Part shown: one piece after another, positions 28,012 through 37,117 of the stretch
Position numbering within the stretch: the first letter of the stretch is position 1
How the letters are laid out: every line of letters starts with the position of its first letter
The notes under the pieces: model-generated
The model's database searches: none
Told to the model about the DNA's origin: nothing
What the model saw: only the letters and a program-made list of their open reading frames with translations
Origin: Candidatus Cloacimonetes bacterium 4572_55
Lineage (GTDB): Bacteria > 4572-55
Length of the DNA stretch: 64,000 nucleotides
Direction of reading: 5' to 3'
Assembly: GCA_002084765.1 (NCBI GenBank)
Contig: NBMB01000001.1
Coordinates: forward strand, 124,001 to 188,000
Translations under genes and position numbers: made by a program

Positions 28012-28074
28012 GATGGGGCATGGGGTATCTATTTCTATCGACTCAAGACCGAATCCGGCTTTGGCCAGCCCAAT
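28012..28074 (+). pseudogene. Fragment resembling an FlgD/T9SS-type sorting tail
   Basis: The plus frame from 28012 reads DGAWGIYFYRLKTESGFGQ before a stop. The GIYFYRL block is the hallmark end of FlgD-like/T9SS sorting domains and recurs as GTYFYRLET near the end of the 991-residue protein at 59997-62963. No start or preceding domain is found, so it appears to be a leftover of a deleted secreted protein. The match is short, so confidence is limited. Confidence 0.4.
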
Positions 28075-28172
28075 TGTGCTTGATCTCTGGGGCGCGGCTG
28101 AACAACCGATCCTGTTTACCTCGTTTAACAAAAAGCAGTGGGTACAGAGGCGCATCCCGCTATAAAAAAGTT

Positions 28173-28202
28173 ATTGACTTTTGAGATTAATATAAGGTAT
28201 AT
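28173..28202 (+). promoter_or_regulatory. Sigma-70-type promoter
   Basis: TTGACT (28173-28178) and TATATT (28197-28202) are separated by 18 bp, about 65 bp upstream of the ATG at 28269. It probably drives the two envelope-protein genes and possibly smc. Confidence 0.6.
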
Positions 28203-28268
28203 TGTCGATGAGGGCGGAAATTATCAAGCCGAAAATTTACGATTTATGACAAATTATGAGGAGAGAAT

Positions 28269-29408
28269 ATGAAACCGAAATATGGAGCGGTGGTTTTACG
28301 ATGGATCCTGATGTGGATATTTTTGGCTCTATTGACGCCAAGCTTGACGTATGCTCGTCAGGCGGCAGTTTATGAGGCGTATCGTATTATGATCGAAAAT
28401 CGTAAGGGTGGTGGGATTTCCCTGAGCGGGGATCAAGGCAACACCTGGCAGAGTGTCGGAAAGGTGACCAGGCCCGCCACTCATGTCGATAAGAGCGGGT
28501 TTCCTCGAAGTTCTCAGGCGGGAGATCTGACTGTATGCGAGATAGCGGCGGATCATATCTTGGTAAAAATCACGCAAAATTATGAAGATCGACGCTATCG
28601 TTACGGTCGGGGGACCCTGTTTGGTCTATTTTCGCTTGAGGCGGCTCACCTTCAGAAAAAATATCGAGACGACAATACCATGATCTACACTGACATTCCC
28701 GCAGGCAGCGGTATTTTCGGAAAATACGCGCCTCTGTTGGGCAGCCGGTTCTATCTTGCCAACGGCAATAGACTGGCGATCCCCCAGCCCGATTTTGTTC
28801 CTCGTGAGGGCGACCAGATCATAATTATCGTGGAGAGCTACGTGAAAACCATCCGCTACGTCGTGTTTGAGAATCGATTCGGGGGGGAAATTACCGCGCA
28901 CTTCACCGATGGCGACACCCTAATAGTCGGCTCGGTGCTGCGTCCTGTAGAGGGAGTCGGTCGCTTTATCGGCACAGAGTTTCTCGGTCCTGGAAAGGTC
29001 AGGCAGAATCACGGAAGTTCCATCGGTATTTCCACTTCGCGGCGAATCGGGAAAAAAATCCGCTCCTTAAACGACTACCGGGGGGGATTTCAGATCGTCA
29101 CTTCCGAGCATATTTACGACTCGGAGCTTTTGCCCGCTCGCGTCTCTTCGCAATGGATGGTCGTGGGACCGGCTTTGTCAGAAACCGGTCGCTATATTGA
29201 TCAACGTTATCCCCTTTTCTCACGGTTTATCACACCTGGAATGCGGGTAGAGGCGCGGATTGATAACAAATCTTGGGAGCCAATGCCAGAGATGACCGGT
29301 GATGAAAAAGAGGCTTTTCTTCCCCGTCAACTGACCAAATATTTTGAGGCAAGATACGTCAGACGCGGGTTGACCCATATCCGTCTTATTAACCCTCATT
29401 CAAATTAA
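28269..29408 (+). CDS. Exported protein of unknown function
   Basis: 379 residues with a clear signal peptide (WILMWIFLALLTPSLTYA). I do not recognise the family. The mature part is rich in beta-strand pattern and Gly/Arg, with AYRIMIENRKGGGISLSGD near the start and an EVEARIDNK-like strand late in the protein. GAGGAGA lies before the ATG. The next gene, a likely outer-membrane barrel, begins 20 bp downstream, so the two probably act together in the periplasm or outer membrane. Confidence 0.7.
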   Translation: MKPKYGAVVLRWILMWIFLALLTPSLTYARQAAVYEAYRIMIENRKGGGISLSGDQGNTWQSVGKVTRPATHVDKSGFPRSSQAGDLTVCEIAADHILVKITQNYEDRRYRYGRGTLFGLFSLEAAHLQKKYRDDNTMIYTDIPAGSGIFGKYAPLLGSRFYLANGNRLAIPQPDFVPREGDQIIIIVESYVKTIRYVVFENRFGGEITAHFTDGDTLIVGSVLRPVEGVGRFIGTEFLGPGKVRQNHGSSIGISTSRRIGKKIRSLNDYRGGFQIVTSEHIYDSELLPARVSSQWMVVGPALSETGRYIDQRYPLFSRFITPGMRVEARIDNKSWEPMPEMTGDEKEAFLPRQLTKYFEARYVRRGLTHIRLINPHSN

Positions 29409-29428
29409 TTCAGCATGGGACAGCGACA

Positions 29429-31006
29429 GTGAATCGGACAGGCTTTATTTCTTTTATGCTTCTTTTGATCTTTGCGACAAGCCTATCGTCGCCGCGTAGA
29501 ACCGCGGCTATCGAGGGGAAAGAATTTGTTCCGAAATTCGATAATCCAGCTCTGGAATCGTTTCAGATCGTCGCTCCTCAGGAATATATTCGACAGCGCA
29601 CTGACGAGCTGTTTCGTTTATTGGAGGAATCGCCCCAAACGCGCCAAAATGCGCCTGGATGGGTGAGCGCGATGAAGGTTTCCTACGGCGGTATCGGACA
29701 TAATCACTTTCAGGGGATACTGACCGGTAAGCGGAAGTTAAACAGTGCCATTGCTCTATTTAACTTCCGAAATGAGTATGATTTTGGTCCACATGAAGAG
29801 CGAAGTCTCCTTTTCTCCACTGCTCACCAATTATCCTCTCGATTCCTGCTGCAGACTGCAGTCGATCTTGGATTACAGCGCCGACCCTTTCCCGATCCCG
29901 ATTACGTGGACGACTATCCAGCAATCGGGACAAAAGGATATCGCCAATCCGTCGCTGTCTATACCCGAGATTTTAAGCGACAACGGATGATTCATAGCCG
30001 ATTGGAGCTCACTCACACCTCGTATCAGGAAAAGCCAAACGTGGATAGCGCGCAGAATTGGAAATTTGGGTTTTCCAGAATCTATCAATTTTTCTTTCTG
30101 AATAATCAGCCCGCATCGCTCGATTTCTATTTTTCAGGAGATCGGCTGAAAAAATCGAACAAATCCTATCTTCGCACCTGGAATCAGGTTAATTTTTCCT
30201 TCAATGTGAACGGTCCCGCGGAGACCTCGCTGCAAGCCGGTTTTCAACTGATGGGTTTTTCAAGATACGACAACTCTTTTAAGCTGGGATTTGGACCGAG
30301 ATTTGAAATTTTCAAACGATTTTCTAAACAAATTTATGGACGAGCCAGCTTTCTGTCCCGTCATGTGCAACCTGGATTTTCTGAAATATATTACTATAAA
30401 GGATTGGGCGATTTTGCATACAACGATCAGGGCGAGGTAAAGGACGGCGAGATCAATGAGCCGGCCTGGTTGCGTCAACAATTGACCTTTGTTCTGTCCG
30501 CAGAAGAGAAGGTCTCGCTCTATCTTGAGCAAAAATATCGCTCGCAATTCTACTTTTGGGAAGACACGGATCAAGACCAGATCCCGGAATCCCATTTTAC
30601 CAATCAGGATATGCTCATCGCTCTGGTCGGGCTGGATATCGAAACCAGACCGGCTCCCCATTTCACCCAGAACCTGAACTTCGAGATCGAAAAACAATTT
30701 CACGGCGATTCTATTTTCCCGAATATCAGCGACATAAAATTGCGCGGTCTCCTCCGGATCAATCTGAGCGATATCTCCTTGTTAAAGTTCCTTTTTCGTT
30801 ATCAGAGCGGGTCGTATAAAGATAGAGAAAAACAGGAGGAAATCCCAGACAACCTTCGTATGGATTTTCTCTTCACGCAATATGTGAGCAAAAATTTCAC
30901 CCTGTTGGTAGAAGGTTTAAACGTAGCCGGAACCGATTATTATAACGAATATGGACTGAATGAACGAATTCGCCGTTATCGATTTGGGGTGAATATTGTC
31001 TATTAG
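29429..31006 (+). CDS. Predicted outer-membrane beta-barrel protein
   Basis: 525 residues starting at GTG, with a signal peptide (FISFMLLLIFATSLSS). From about residue 60 the sequence alternates polar and aromatic residues in strands (SVAVYTRDF, SLDFYFSGDRL, FRYQSGSYKD) and ends in RRYRFGVNIVY, an aromatic-terminated strand as expected for a BAM substrate. There is no TonB plug. Family and cargo are unknown. It sits between the unknown exported protein and smc (88 bp gap). Confidence 0.7.
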   Translation: MNRTGFISFMLLLIFATSLSSPRRTAAIEGKEFVPKFDNPALESFQIVAPQEYIRQRTDELFRLLEESPQTRQNAPGWVSAMKVSYGGIGHNHFQGILTGKRKLNSAIALFNFRNEYDFGPHEERSLLFSTAHQLSSRFLLQTAVDLGLQRRPFPDPDYVDDYPAIGTKGYRQSVAVYTRDFKRQRMIHSRLELTHTSYQEKPNVDSAQNWKFGFSRIYQFFFLNNQPASLDFYFSGDRLKKSNKSYLRTWNQVNFSFNVNGPAETSLQAGFQLMGFSRYDNSFKLGFGPRFEIFKRFSKQIYGRASFLSRHVQPGFSEIYYYKGLGDFAYNDQGEVKDGEINEPAWLRQQLTFVLSAEEKVSLYLEQKYRSQFYFWEDTDQDQIPESHFTNQDMLIALVGLDIETRPAPHFTQNLNFEIEKQFHGDSIFPNISDIKLRGLLRINLSDISLLKFLFRYQSGSYKDREKQEEIPDNLRMDFLFTQYVSKNFTLLVEGLNVAGTDYYNEYGLNERIRRYRFGVNIVY

Positions 31007-31094
31007 CTGGGTACATGATTTGCTCAAGCCTATGTCTCGCGACATGCTGAAGAATCAAGCAGGTGCAAAGCGCAGGCAAAAAGGAAAGTGATTT

Positions 31095-34000
31095 GTGGAA
31101 CTGACGCGTCTGGAGATTATCGGCTTTAAATCATTTTATAACAAGACCGAGCTTATTTTTGGTCAGGGAATAACCGCGATTGTCGGTCCCAACGGCTGCG
31201 GCAAATCGAATGTCAGCGAGGCGATTCGATGGGCGTTGGGCGAGCAGAATTCCCGTCGTCTGCGCTGCGAAAAGATGGAAGAGATTATTTTTGCCGGGAC
31301 AAAAAATCGTCCACCCGGAGGCATGGCCGAGGTATCGATTACCTTCAGCAACGAACAGGGTGCCCTGCCAGTCGATCTCTCCGAAGTGACGCTCACTCGG
31401 CGGCTGTTTCGATCCGGAGAAAGTGAATATCAGATCAACCGCAAGCCGTGCCGACTGAAAGATATCGTAGATATGTTCATGGATACCGGCATGGGGACAG
31501 ACGCGTACTCCCTGTTAGAGCGGGACATGGTCAACTCGATTTTAAGCTCCCGCACCGAGGATCGCCGTTACCTATTCGACGAAGCCGCGGGAATTATGAA
31601 GTATAAGGCGCGGCGGCGATCCACCCTAAAGAATCTAATAGCGACTGAGAACGATTTACTTCGACTGGATGATATTGTGGGCGAGGTGGATAAGCAGATC
31701 GGCTCGCTCAAACGTCAGGTCAAAAGAGCCGAGACCTATCAGCGTTATCAACAGGATTTGGTGGAAACTGAGACTGCTCTGGCTTATGGAAAATACCGTC
31801 AGGCACTCTCGGAGGAGGAGCCGCTTGTCCGTCAAAAACAAGAGTTTGGCGACAAGTTGCAGGGATTCTCAGTCTCGATCGAAAAGCAAGACGCGGATAT
31901 CGAGGCACTGCGCCAGCAAACTTCCGAACGGGAAGAGGAGGCAGTCGCGGCTCGTAAGTTGTTAAGCAATATATCGAAAAAGAATAAGCGGCTGGATGAT
32001 GAACTGCTGATCAATCGAGAACGGCAGACCGCGCTGGAAAATCAAATCGCTCGGTATAATAGAGAAATTGAGCAATTAAAAAATAGACGGGGACGGTTGG
32101 ACGTTGAATCAATTGAGACTGAGCGAGCCAGCATCGAGACAAAAGAAAATATTGTGGAATTAGAAAAAATTTTTCAGACTGCAAAATCTCAGCGCAACGC
32201 TACGACTATCAAAATTAAGGAGCGCGAGCGGAATATTATTGGAATCGAGAATAAAACACGGACTATTTTACGCCAACGCCTGGGTCTGGAAAATGAACTG
32301 AAAACATTGCAGCAACGGGATCGAGAGATGGAGACACAGCTCCAGAGATTTCAACGGCAATTGGTTCAAATGGGCGAAGAGCGGCATGTCAAAAGTGAAA
32401 ATCTGGGAAATTTTCGGCAGGATTTTGACGAGCTGCAAAACGCTGTCCGCCGACTGATCATCGATCTTCAACGTCAGACCGCTGATATGGAGAAATGTCG
32501 ATCCAAACATTCGGAGGTGGTGGCTCGGGCTCAGAAAACAAGAGAACAGCTGGCTTCTGTCCGATCGAATCTGCATGTACTGATAGCTCTTCGCGATCGT
32601 TACGAAGGGTTTGAGAAAGGCGTGCGCCGTCTGATGACTCGCAAAAACGCGACAGGATTGCAAGGAGTGTTGACCGATTTTATCTCGACAGATCCAAAGT
32701 ATGAGACTGCTATCGAGGCTGCGTTAGGACAAAAACTTCAGTTGATCGTGACGGATCGTCTGGACTCGGTTCATCAAGCCGCGACCTCGCTGACAAAAGA
32801 AAAAAGCGGAAGGGCGTGCTTTTTCCCGATTACGGCTCTGACGCATTATGAACAGAGGCAAGACGCGCATATTGGCGACGCGGTCGGTCGAGCGGTCGAT
32901 CTGGTTCGAGCCTCTGAGAATCTGCAGGAATTGATACAGACCTTATTGGGCGATGTGTGGGTGACCCACGATCTCCAGAAAGCGATCGAACTGCATGAGC
33001 GATACCCGGAAGGTCGTTTTGTCACTTTGAACGGCGAGGTTGTAGAGAAAAACGGAATTATCATAGCGGGATACACAAATAGTGGACAAGACGGCAGTTT
33101 GCTGGCTCGTAAACGGCGGATCAACGCGCTGAGCAAGAATAAGGATTCCCTTTTAACGCGTCTAAAAGAGTATGAAAGTCAGTGCCGGGAGTTGGATCAA
33201 GAAACGCTTGAGTTGAAGCGAGAGCAAAAAGATATAGAGCGAGAGCTTCAATCCCAGCGACAGAAATTGCAATCTACAGAGCGTCAAATTCACGCGCTTT
33301 CTTACCAATTGGAGACGCTGGATGAGCGGGAGATCGGGCTGGCAGAAATGATTGCCGAGCGGAAGGATAATAAAAAAATTTCAACGGAGAAAATTCGACA
33401 GTTAAGCGCGGCGTTTCAGAAGATTAACGAAGAAAGTCGGCAAACGGAAGAGACATTGCAACAACATCGCTCGGATCTGAAAATTGGCCGTCAGAAGGTC
33501 GGTAAGCTGAACTCGGCTTTGAATAAGGCGCAAATCGATCTTATATCGATTCAAGGGAAGCTGGAGAAACTGGAATCCGATCGGCGTCGGATCGAGGAGG
33601 CGACTCGGGATGCGACTCGCGCTATTGCACATCGTGAAAAAGAGGCGACTGACGCAGATCAGGCGTCCTCGGATCTGAAGGACCGACGTGCAAAGTTGGA
33701 AATTTTGTTGGAAGAACAGCATAAAAAAGAAGAGAAACAGTCTCAAATTGTGAATCGATTGCGGGACGCCATACAGGTGTTGACCAACCGAATTCGACAG
33801 ATCGAGCAGTCAATCCGCCAAGTTCGCCAAGATCGAGAGAAAATGCAACGGCAAGTCCATAAAATCGAGCTGCGGTTGGCACAATTGGGACAGGAGCGTC
33901 GGGATGTGATCCTCCGTTTAACGGATGAACATCAGATCGACGTGACCCAGATTCATGAGGAACCAGAAAAGTTGAAGGATTGGAAATCGAACCAAGGACA

Positions 34001-34685
34001 TATCGACTATGATAAGGGCGAACAGTACGCGCAGGAGTTGCGTCAGCGAATCCGCTCGCTGGGACCGGTCAACTTGATGGCTATCGACGAATATAAAAGA
34101 GAGTCGGAACGGCATAAGTTCTTGTTGAGTCAGAAGCGAGACCTGGAAGAGGCAAAGCGGTCGTTGAAGACCACATTGACCCAAATTAATAAGAAGGCGA
34201 GGGAACGGTTTCGGGAGACATTCGAGAAAATCAGAATGCAGTTTGTCACTGTTTTCCATACGCTGTTTGAGGGCGGGGAAGCAGACCTGATCCTGGAAAA
34301 AAATGTCGATTTATTAGAGGCGGGAATCGATATTGTCGCTCGACCAAAGGGGAAAAAATTGCAAAGCATCCAATTGCTCTCCGCAGGCGAGCGGGCTTTG
34401 GTTGCGATCTCGCTGCTATTTGCGATTTATTTGGTAAAACCCAGCCCCTTTTGTATATTGGACGAGATAGACGCGCCTCTGGATGACGCCAACATCGGTC
34501 GTTTTACAAAAATTTTGAAGCAGTTGACCCAACGCTCCCAGTTTGTGATGATCACCCACAACAAACGCACCGTCGAGATCGCCAATCGGTTATATGGGGT
34601 GACAATGGAGGAAGCCGGCGTATCTCGGCTGGTCTCCGTGAAATTTGAAAGTAATAAAAAAATCGGTTCTAAGCCGTATGTATGA
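31095..34685 (+). CDS. smc: Chromosome segregation ATPase SMC
   Basis: A full-length 1196-residue SMC. GTG start with AAGGAAAG upstream. The N-terminal ATPase half has IVGPNGCGKSNVSEAIRWAL (Walker A), and two long coiled coils (about 170-500 and 670-1000) flank the hinge (about 520-640: GLQGVLTDFI to VVEKNGIIIAGY). The C-terminal half has the ABC signature LLSAGERALVAISLL and Walker B FCILDEIDAPLDD. SMC with ScpA/ScpB loads on DNA and compacts and separates chromosomes; scpA and scpB are not in the window. Confidence 0.97.
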   Translation: MELTRLEIIGFKSFYNKTELIFGQGITAIVGPNGCGKSNVSEAIRWALGEQNSRRLRCEKMEEIIFAGTKNRPPGGMAEVSITFSNEQGALPVDLSEVTLTRRLFRSGESEYQINRKPCRLKDIVDMFMDTGMGTDAYSLLERDMVNSILSSRTEDRRYLFDEAAGIMKYKARRRSTLKNLIATENDLLRLDDIVGEVDKQIGSLKRQVKRAETYQRYQQDLVETETALAYGKYRQALSEEEPLVRQKQEFGDKLQGFSVSIEKQDADIEALRQQTSEREEEAVAARKLLSNISKKNKRLDDELLINRERQTALENQIARYNREIEQLKNRRGRLDVESIETERASIETKENIVELEKIFQTAKSQRNATTIKIKERERNIIGIENKTRTILRQRLGLENELKTLQQRDREMETQLQRFQRQLVQMGEERHVKSENLGNFRQDFDELQNAVRRLIIDLQRQTADMEKCRSKHSEVVARAQKTREQLASVRSNLHVLIALRDRYEGFEKGVRRLMTRKNATGLQGVLTDFISTDPKYETAIEAALGQKLQLIVTDRLDSVHQAATSLTKEKSGRACFFPITALTHYEQRQDAHIGDAVGRAVDLVRASENLQELIQTLLGDVWVTHDLQKAIELHERYPEGRFVTLNGEVVEKNGIIIAGYTNSGQDGSLLARKRRINALSKNKDSLLTRLKEYESQCRELDQETLELKREQKDIERELQSQRQKLQSTERQIHALSYQLETLDEREIGLAEMIAERKDNKKISTEKIRQLSAAFQKINEESRQTEETLQQHRSDLKIGRQKVGKLNSALNKAQIDLISIQGKLEKLESDRRRIEEATRDATRAIAHREKEATDADQASSDLKDRRAKLEILLEEQHKKEEKQSQIVNRLRDAIQVLTNRIRQIEQSIRQVRQDREKMQRQVHKIELRLAQLGQERRDVILRLTDEHQIDVTQIHEEPEKLKDWKSNQGHIDYDKGEQYAQELRQRIRSLGPVNLMAIDEYKRESERHKFLLSQKRDLEEAKRSLKTTLTQINKKARERFRETFEKIRMQFVTVFHTLFEGGEADLILEKNVDLLEAGIDIVARPKGKKLQSIQLLSAGERALVAISLLFAIYLVKPSPFCILDEIDAPLDDANIGRFTKILKQLTQRSQFVMITHNKRTVEIANRLYGVTMEEAGVSRLVSVKFESNKKIGSKPYV

Positions 34686-34698
34686 CAAAGGGATCGCC

Positions 34699-35799
34699 AT
34701 GAATGTGAGTCAAGGGAAAATATTGGTCGTTGACGATAACCTGGTCAATTTGGACGTGCTGGCCGATTTTCTGGACGACGACGGATATGAGACGCTATTT
34801 GCCACTGACGGAAACAGTGCTCTGGAACGAGTTCCGTTGGCTCGTCCCGATTTAATCTTATTAGATGTTCTCATGCCAGGAATCAGCGGATTTGACGTTT
34901 GTAAGAAACTAAAAGAAGACGAAGAGACACGGAATATTCCGATCATTTTTATGACGGCTCTGTCCGATGTGGAAAGCAAGGTGAGAGGCTTCCGGCTGGG
35001 AGCCGTGGACTATATCACTAAGCCGATCAATATGAGTGAAGCGTTGGCGAGAATACGCACCCACATGACAGTGCAAAAGCTGCAAAATGATCTCAAAAAA
35101 GCCCTACTTCAAGAAAAAGAATTGAATCGGCTCAAATCCAGATTTATCTCGATTGTGTCCCATGAGTTCCGCACCCCTCTTACCTCTATCTCCTCGTCGG
35201 CACAGCTCTTGGAGTGCTATTTCGATAGGCTGACAGAGGAAAAAAAACGGGTGCACTTGCACAAAATCCAAACTCAGGTCCAAGAGATGACCGCGCTGTT
35301 AGACGACGTCCTTTTTATTGGTCGCTCGGAAGCGGGGCGGCTTGCCTTTAACCCGGAATTGTTGAATATCGTTGATTTTTTTCAAGAAATCGTCGAGGAA
35401 TTTCAGTCTACGTGTGACGAGGAGCACATTTTAAATTTTATCTCTAAAACAGAACGTGAAGAGGGAAGATTTGATAAAAAATTGTTGCGCCATATCCTTT
35501 CCAATTTGCTTTCCAACGCTATTAAATACTCTCCATCTGGCAGCGTTATCGAAATTGGTCTAGAAAGCCGCCCCAAAGAGACTATTTTTACAGTGAGAGA
35601 TCATGGTATCGGCATCCCCGAAGAGGATCAGGAGCGTCTGTTCAGCTCATTTCATCGCGCGGGAAATGTCGGCACAATCCAAGGTGCCGGACTCGGATTA
35701 TCAATTATAAAAAAATGTGTGGATTTGCATCAAGGAGAGATCGAATTTGAGAGTGAGGAGGGGCTTGGCGCTATTTTTACAGTCACAATTCCGCACTGA
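34699..35799 (+). CDS. Receiver-histidine kinase hybrid
   Basis: 366 residues from the ATG at 34699 (AAGGGA upstream; the longer frame at 34645 overlaps smc). An N-terminal receiver (ILVVDDNLVN, phosphoacceptor Asp in LILLDVLMPG, late Lys in YITKPI) is joined by a coiled coil to a HisKA domain (SIVSHEFRTPLTSI) and an HATPase (NLLSNAIKYSP, VRDHGIGIP, GAGLGLSII). No sensor or membrane domain exists, so it is a soluble kinase that probably receives its signal as phosphate. The smc stop at 34685 is just 14 bp away. Confidence 0.93.
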   Translation: MNVSQGKILVVDDNLVNLDVLADFLDDDGYETLFATDGNSALERVPLARPDLILLDVLMPGISGFDVCKKLKEDEETRNIPIIFMTALSDVESKVRGFRLGAVDYITKPINMSEALARIRTHMTVQKLQNDLKKALLQEKELNRLKSRFISIVSHEFRTPLTSISSSAQLLECYFDRLTEEKKRVHLHKIQTQVQEMTALLDDVLFIGRSEAGRLAFNPELLNIVDFFQEIVEEFQSTCDEEHILNFISKTEREEGRFDKKLLRHILSNLLSNAIKYSPSGSVIEIGLESRPKETIFTVRDHGIGIPEEDQERLFSSFHRAGNVGTIQGAGLGLSIIKKCVDLHQGEIEFESEEGLGAIFTVTIPH

Positions 35800-35853
35800 C
35801 GAGGCTTTCTTTGCGGCGACTTGAAATAATTTTGCATCTCTATCTCTTTTTTC

Positions 35854-35882
35854 TTGACAATGCCCCATTCGTTTTTTATATT
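35854..35882 (+). promoter_or_regulatory. Strong sigma-70-type promoter of the tRNA cluster
   Basis: TTGACA (35854-35859), a 17-bp spacer and TATATT (35877-35882) give a near-consensus promoter about 60 bp before tRNA-Gln. It should drive all three tRNA genes up to the terminator at 36191. Confidence 0.8.
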
Positions 35883-35942
35883 TACAAACTTAGAATTTAA
35901 GAATTCTTGTTCTTAGTTTTTTTATCAGAATTTGATTGGATT

Positions 35943-36017
<75 letters not shown>

Positions 36018-36027
36018 AAAATTACAT

Positions 36028-36102
36028 GGCGCATTCGTCTAGGGGTTAGGACGCCGCCCTCTCAAGGCGGTAACACGGGTTCAAATCCCGTATGCGCTAC
36101 CA
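36028..36102 (+). tRNA. tRNA-Glu (CTC)
   Basis: A 75-nt cloverleaf with acceptor GGCGCAT/ATGCGCT, anticodon stem CCGCC/GGCGG around loop CTCTCAA (anticodon CTC, reading GAG), T-loop TTCAAAT and encoded CCA. It lies 11 bp after tRNA-Gln. Confidence 0.95.
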
Positions 36103-36109
36103 TTTCCGT

Positions 36110-36186
36110 GCGCCCATAGCTCAATTGGATAGAGCGTCTGACTACGGATCAGGAGGTTAGGGGTTCAAATCCTCTTGGGCGTGCCA
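36110..36186 (+). tRNA. tRNA-Arg (ACG)
   Basis: A 77-nt cloverleaf with acceptor GCGCCCA/TGGGCGT, anticodon loop CTACGGA (anticodon ACG, normally edited to ICG to read CGN), T-loop TTCAAAT, discriminator G and encoded CCA. It lies 7 bp after tRNA-Glu. Confidence 0.95.
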
Positions 36187-36190
36187 GTGG

Positions 36191-36229
36191 AAAAAGGTCG
36201 GACTCCTAAACGGAGTTCGACCTTTTTTT
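36191..36229 (+). terminator. Terminator of the tRNA cluster
   Basis: AAAAAGGTCG-G-ACTCC pairs with GGAGT-T-CGACCTTTTT around the loop TAAAC, followed by more T. It is a classical intrinsic terminator five bases after tRNA-Arg. Confidence 0.93.
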
Positions 36230-36390
36230 CGGTAGATTTACTCGGGGGGACGATTCGAACTGCCCGCCGTCAGGATAACGGCATGACTTTCTCAGAAACT
36301 TTACCGCTCAAACCCGCCGAATAACTCGAGTTATGAATTTAATCCCTGTTTTATTCAAGATAGTTCACTATAGATAAAAAAGGAATTCGT

Positions 36391-36813
36391 ATGCCCCGAA
36401 CCATATTAATCGCCGAAGATTCTTCGTCTATATTGATTACCATCACGAAAATGTTGGAATTTGAGGGGTTTCATGTTCTCAGCGCGCAAAACGGACGCAT
36501 TGCTTTGGAGATTTTGGAAACGCGTGTGCCAGACTTGATCATCACCGATATTATGATGCCTTATGTAGACGGGTATCAACTTTATGAAAAAGTGCATAAA
36601 AACCCAAGGTTGGCAGGAGTTCCTTTTATTTTTTTGACGGCTAAAGCGACTCGAAAAGATATCCGAATCGGCAAAGAAATGGGCGTAGACGACTATTTTG
36701 TAAAACCTTTTAATTCCAAAGATTTATTGACATTGAAGACCAGGGATACGGCGTTTCTGAGATTGACATGCCATTTATTTTCGATAAATTTTATCAATGC
36801 GATAAGAAATTGA
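36391..36813 (+). CDS. Truncated response regulator (remnant of receiver-kinase hybrid)
   Basis: 140 residues. Residues 1-117 are a normal receiver: TILIAEDSSSI, phosphoacceptor in LIITDIMMPYVDG, PFIFLTAKATR and DDYFVKPFNSKD. After KDLLTL the frame runs out of register into HATPase-coding DNA, giving a meaningless tail. The gene probably once encoded a receiver-HisKA-HATPase protein like that at 34699. The deletion removed the kinase core, and a stand-alone receiver may still be made. Confidence 0.75.
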   Translation: MPRTILIAEDSSSILITITKMLEFEGFHVLSAQNGRIALEILETRVPDLIITDIMMPYVDGYQLYEKVHKNPRLAGVPFIFLTAKATRKDIRIGKEMGVDDYFVKPFNSKDLLTLKTRDTAFLRLTCHLFSINFINAIRN

Positions 36814-36951
36814 AAAAAAATGCAAGGGATTGGGTTGGGTTTGCCATTGGCAAAAGTGATCTCTGAGCTGCACCAAGGTCAGATTCTCGCTACAAGCACA
36901 GCAGGTATGGGAGCCGTCTTCTCGGTAAAACTTCACCACGAGCAATCATGA
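36732..36951 (+). pseudogene. Histidine-kinase ATPase-domain remnant
   Basis: In another frame the DNA reads IEDQGYGVSEIDMPFIFDKF (G1 and F boxes of a HATPase). After a further shift near 36810 it reads GLGLPLAKVISELHQGQILA, followed by GMGAVFSVKLHHE and a stop. This is the C-terminal third of a histidine kinase lying right after the receiver at 36391 and broken by at least two frame changes. Confidence 0.82.
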
Positions 36952-37117
36952 ATAGACAAAATCTGAAACGTGTTTGTATGGTTTTATGTAGCGTTTTTAA
37001 CAGCGATGATACATCTTTCATAAAAATCGTAAAAAGGGCTTGACATGCGGCTTAAGCGCTATAACTTTTTAAGTAATTTGTTAATGTGACTTTTTTCTTT
37101 TTAACATGTGAGTTATT

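Noticed and set aside
27848-28165. 105-codon plus-strand frame between gene fragments
   Set aside because: It crosses a hairpin and out-of-frame remnants of other genes, so it is probably open by chance.
34645-34698. Longer N-terminus for the receiver-kinase, overlapping smc
   Set aside because: The ATG at 34699 has the ribosome site, and the receiver fold begins right after it; the extra residues have no domain pattern.
36240-36325. T-arm-like GGCAGTTCGAATCG on the minus strand and GGGGGGACGATTCGA on the plus strand, hinting at a fourth tRNA or tmRNA
   Set aside because: No acceptor stem, D-arm or anticodon arm can be folded on either strand, and no tmRNA reading frame is visible. At best a decayed tRNA fragment.
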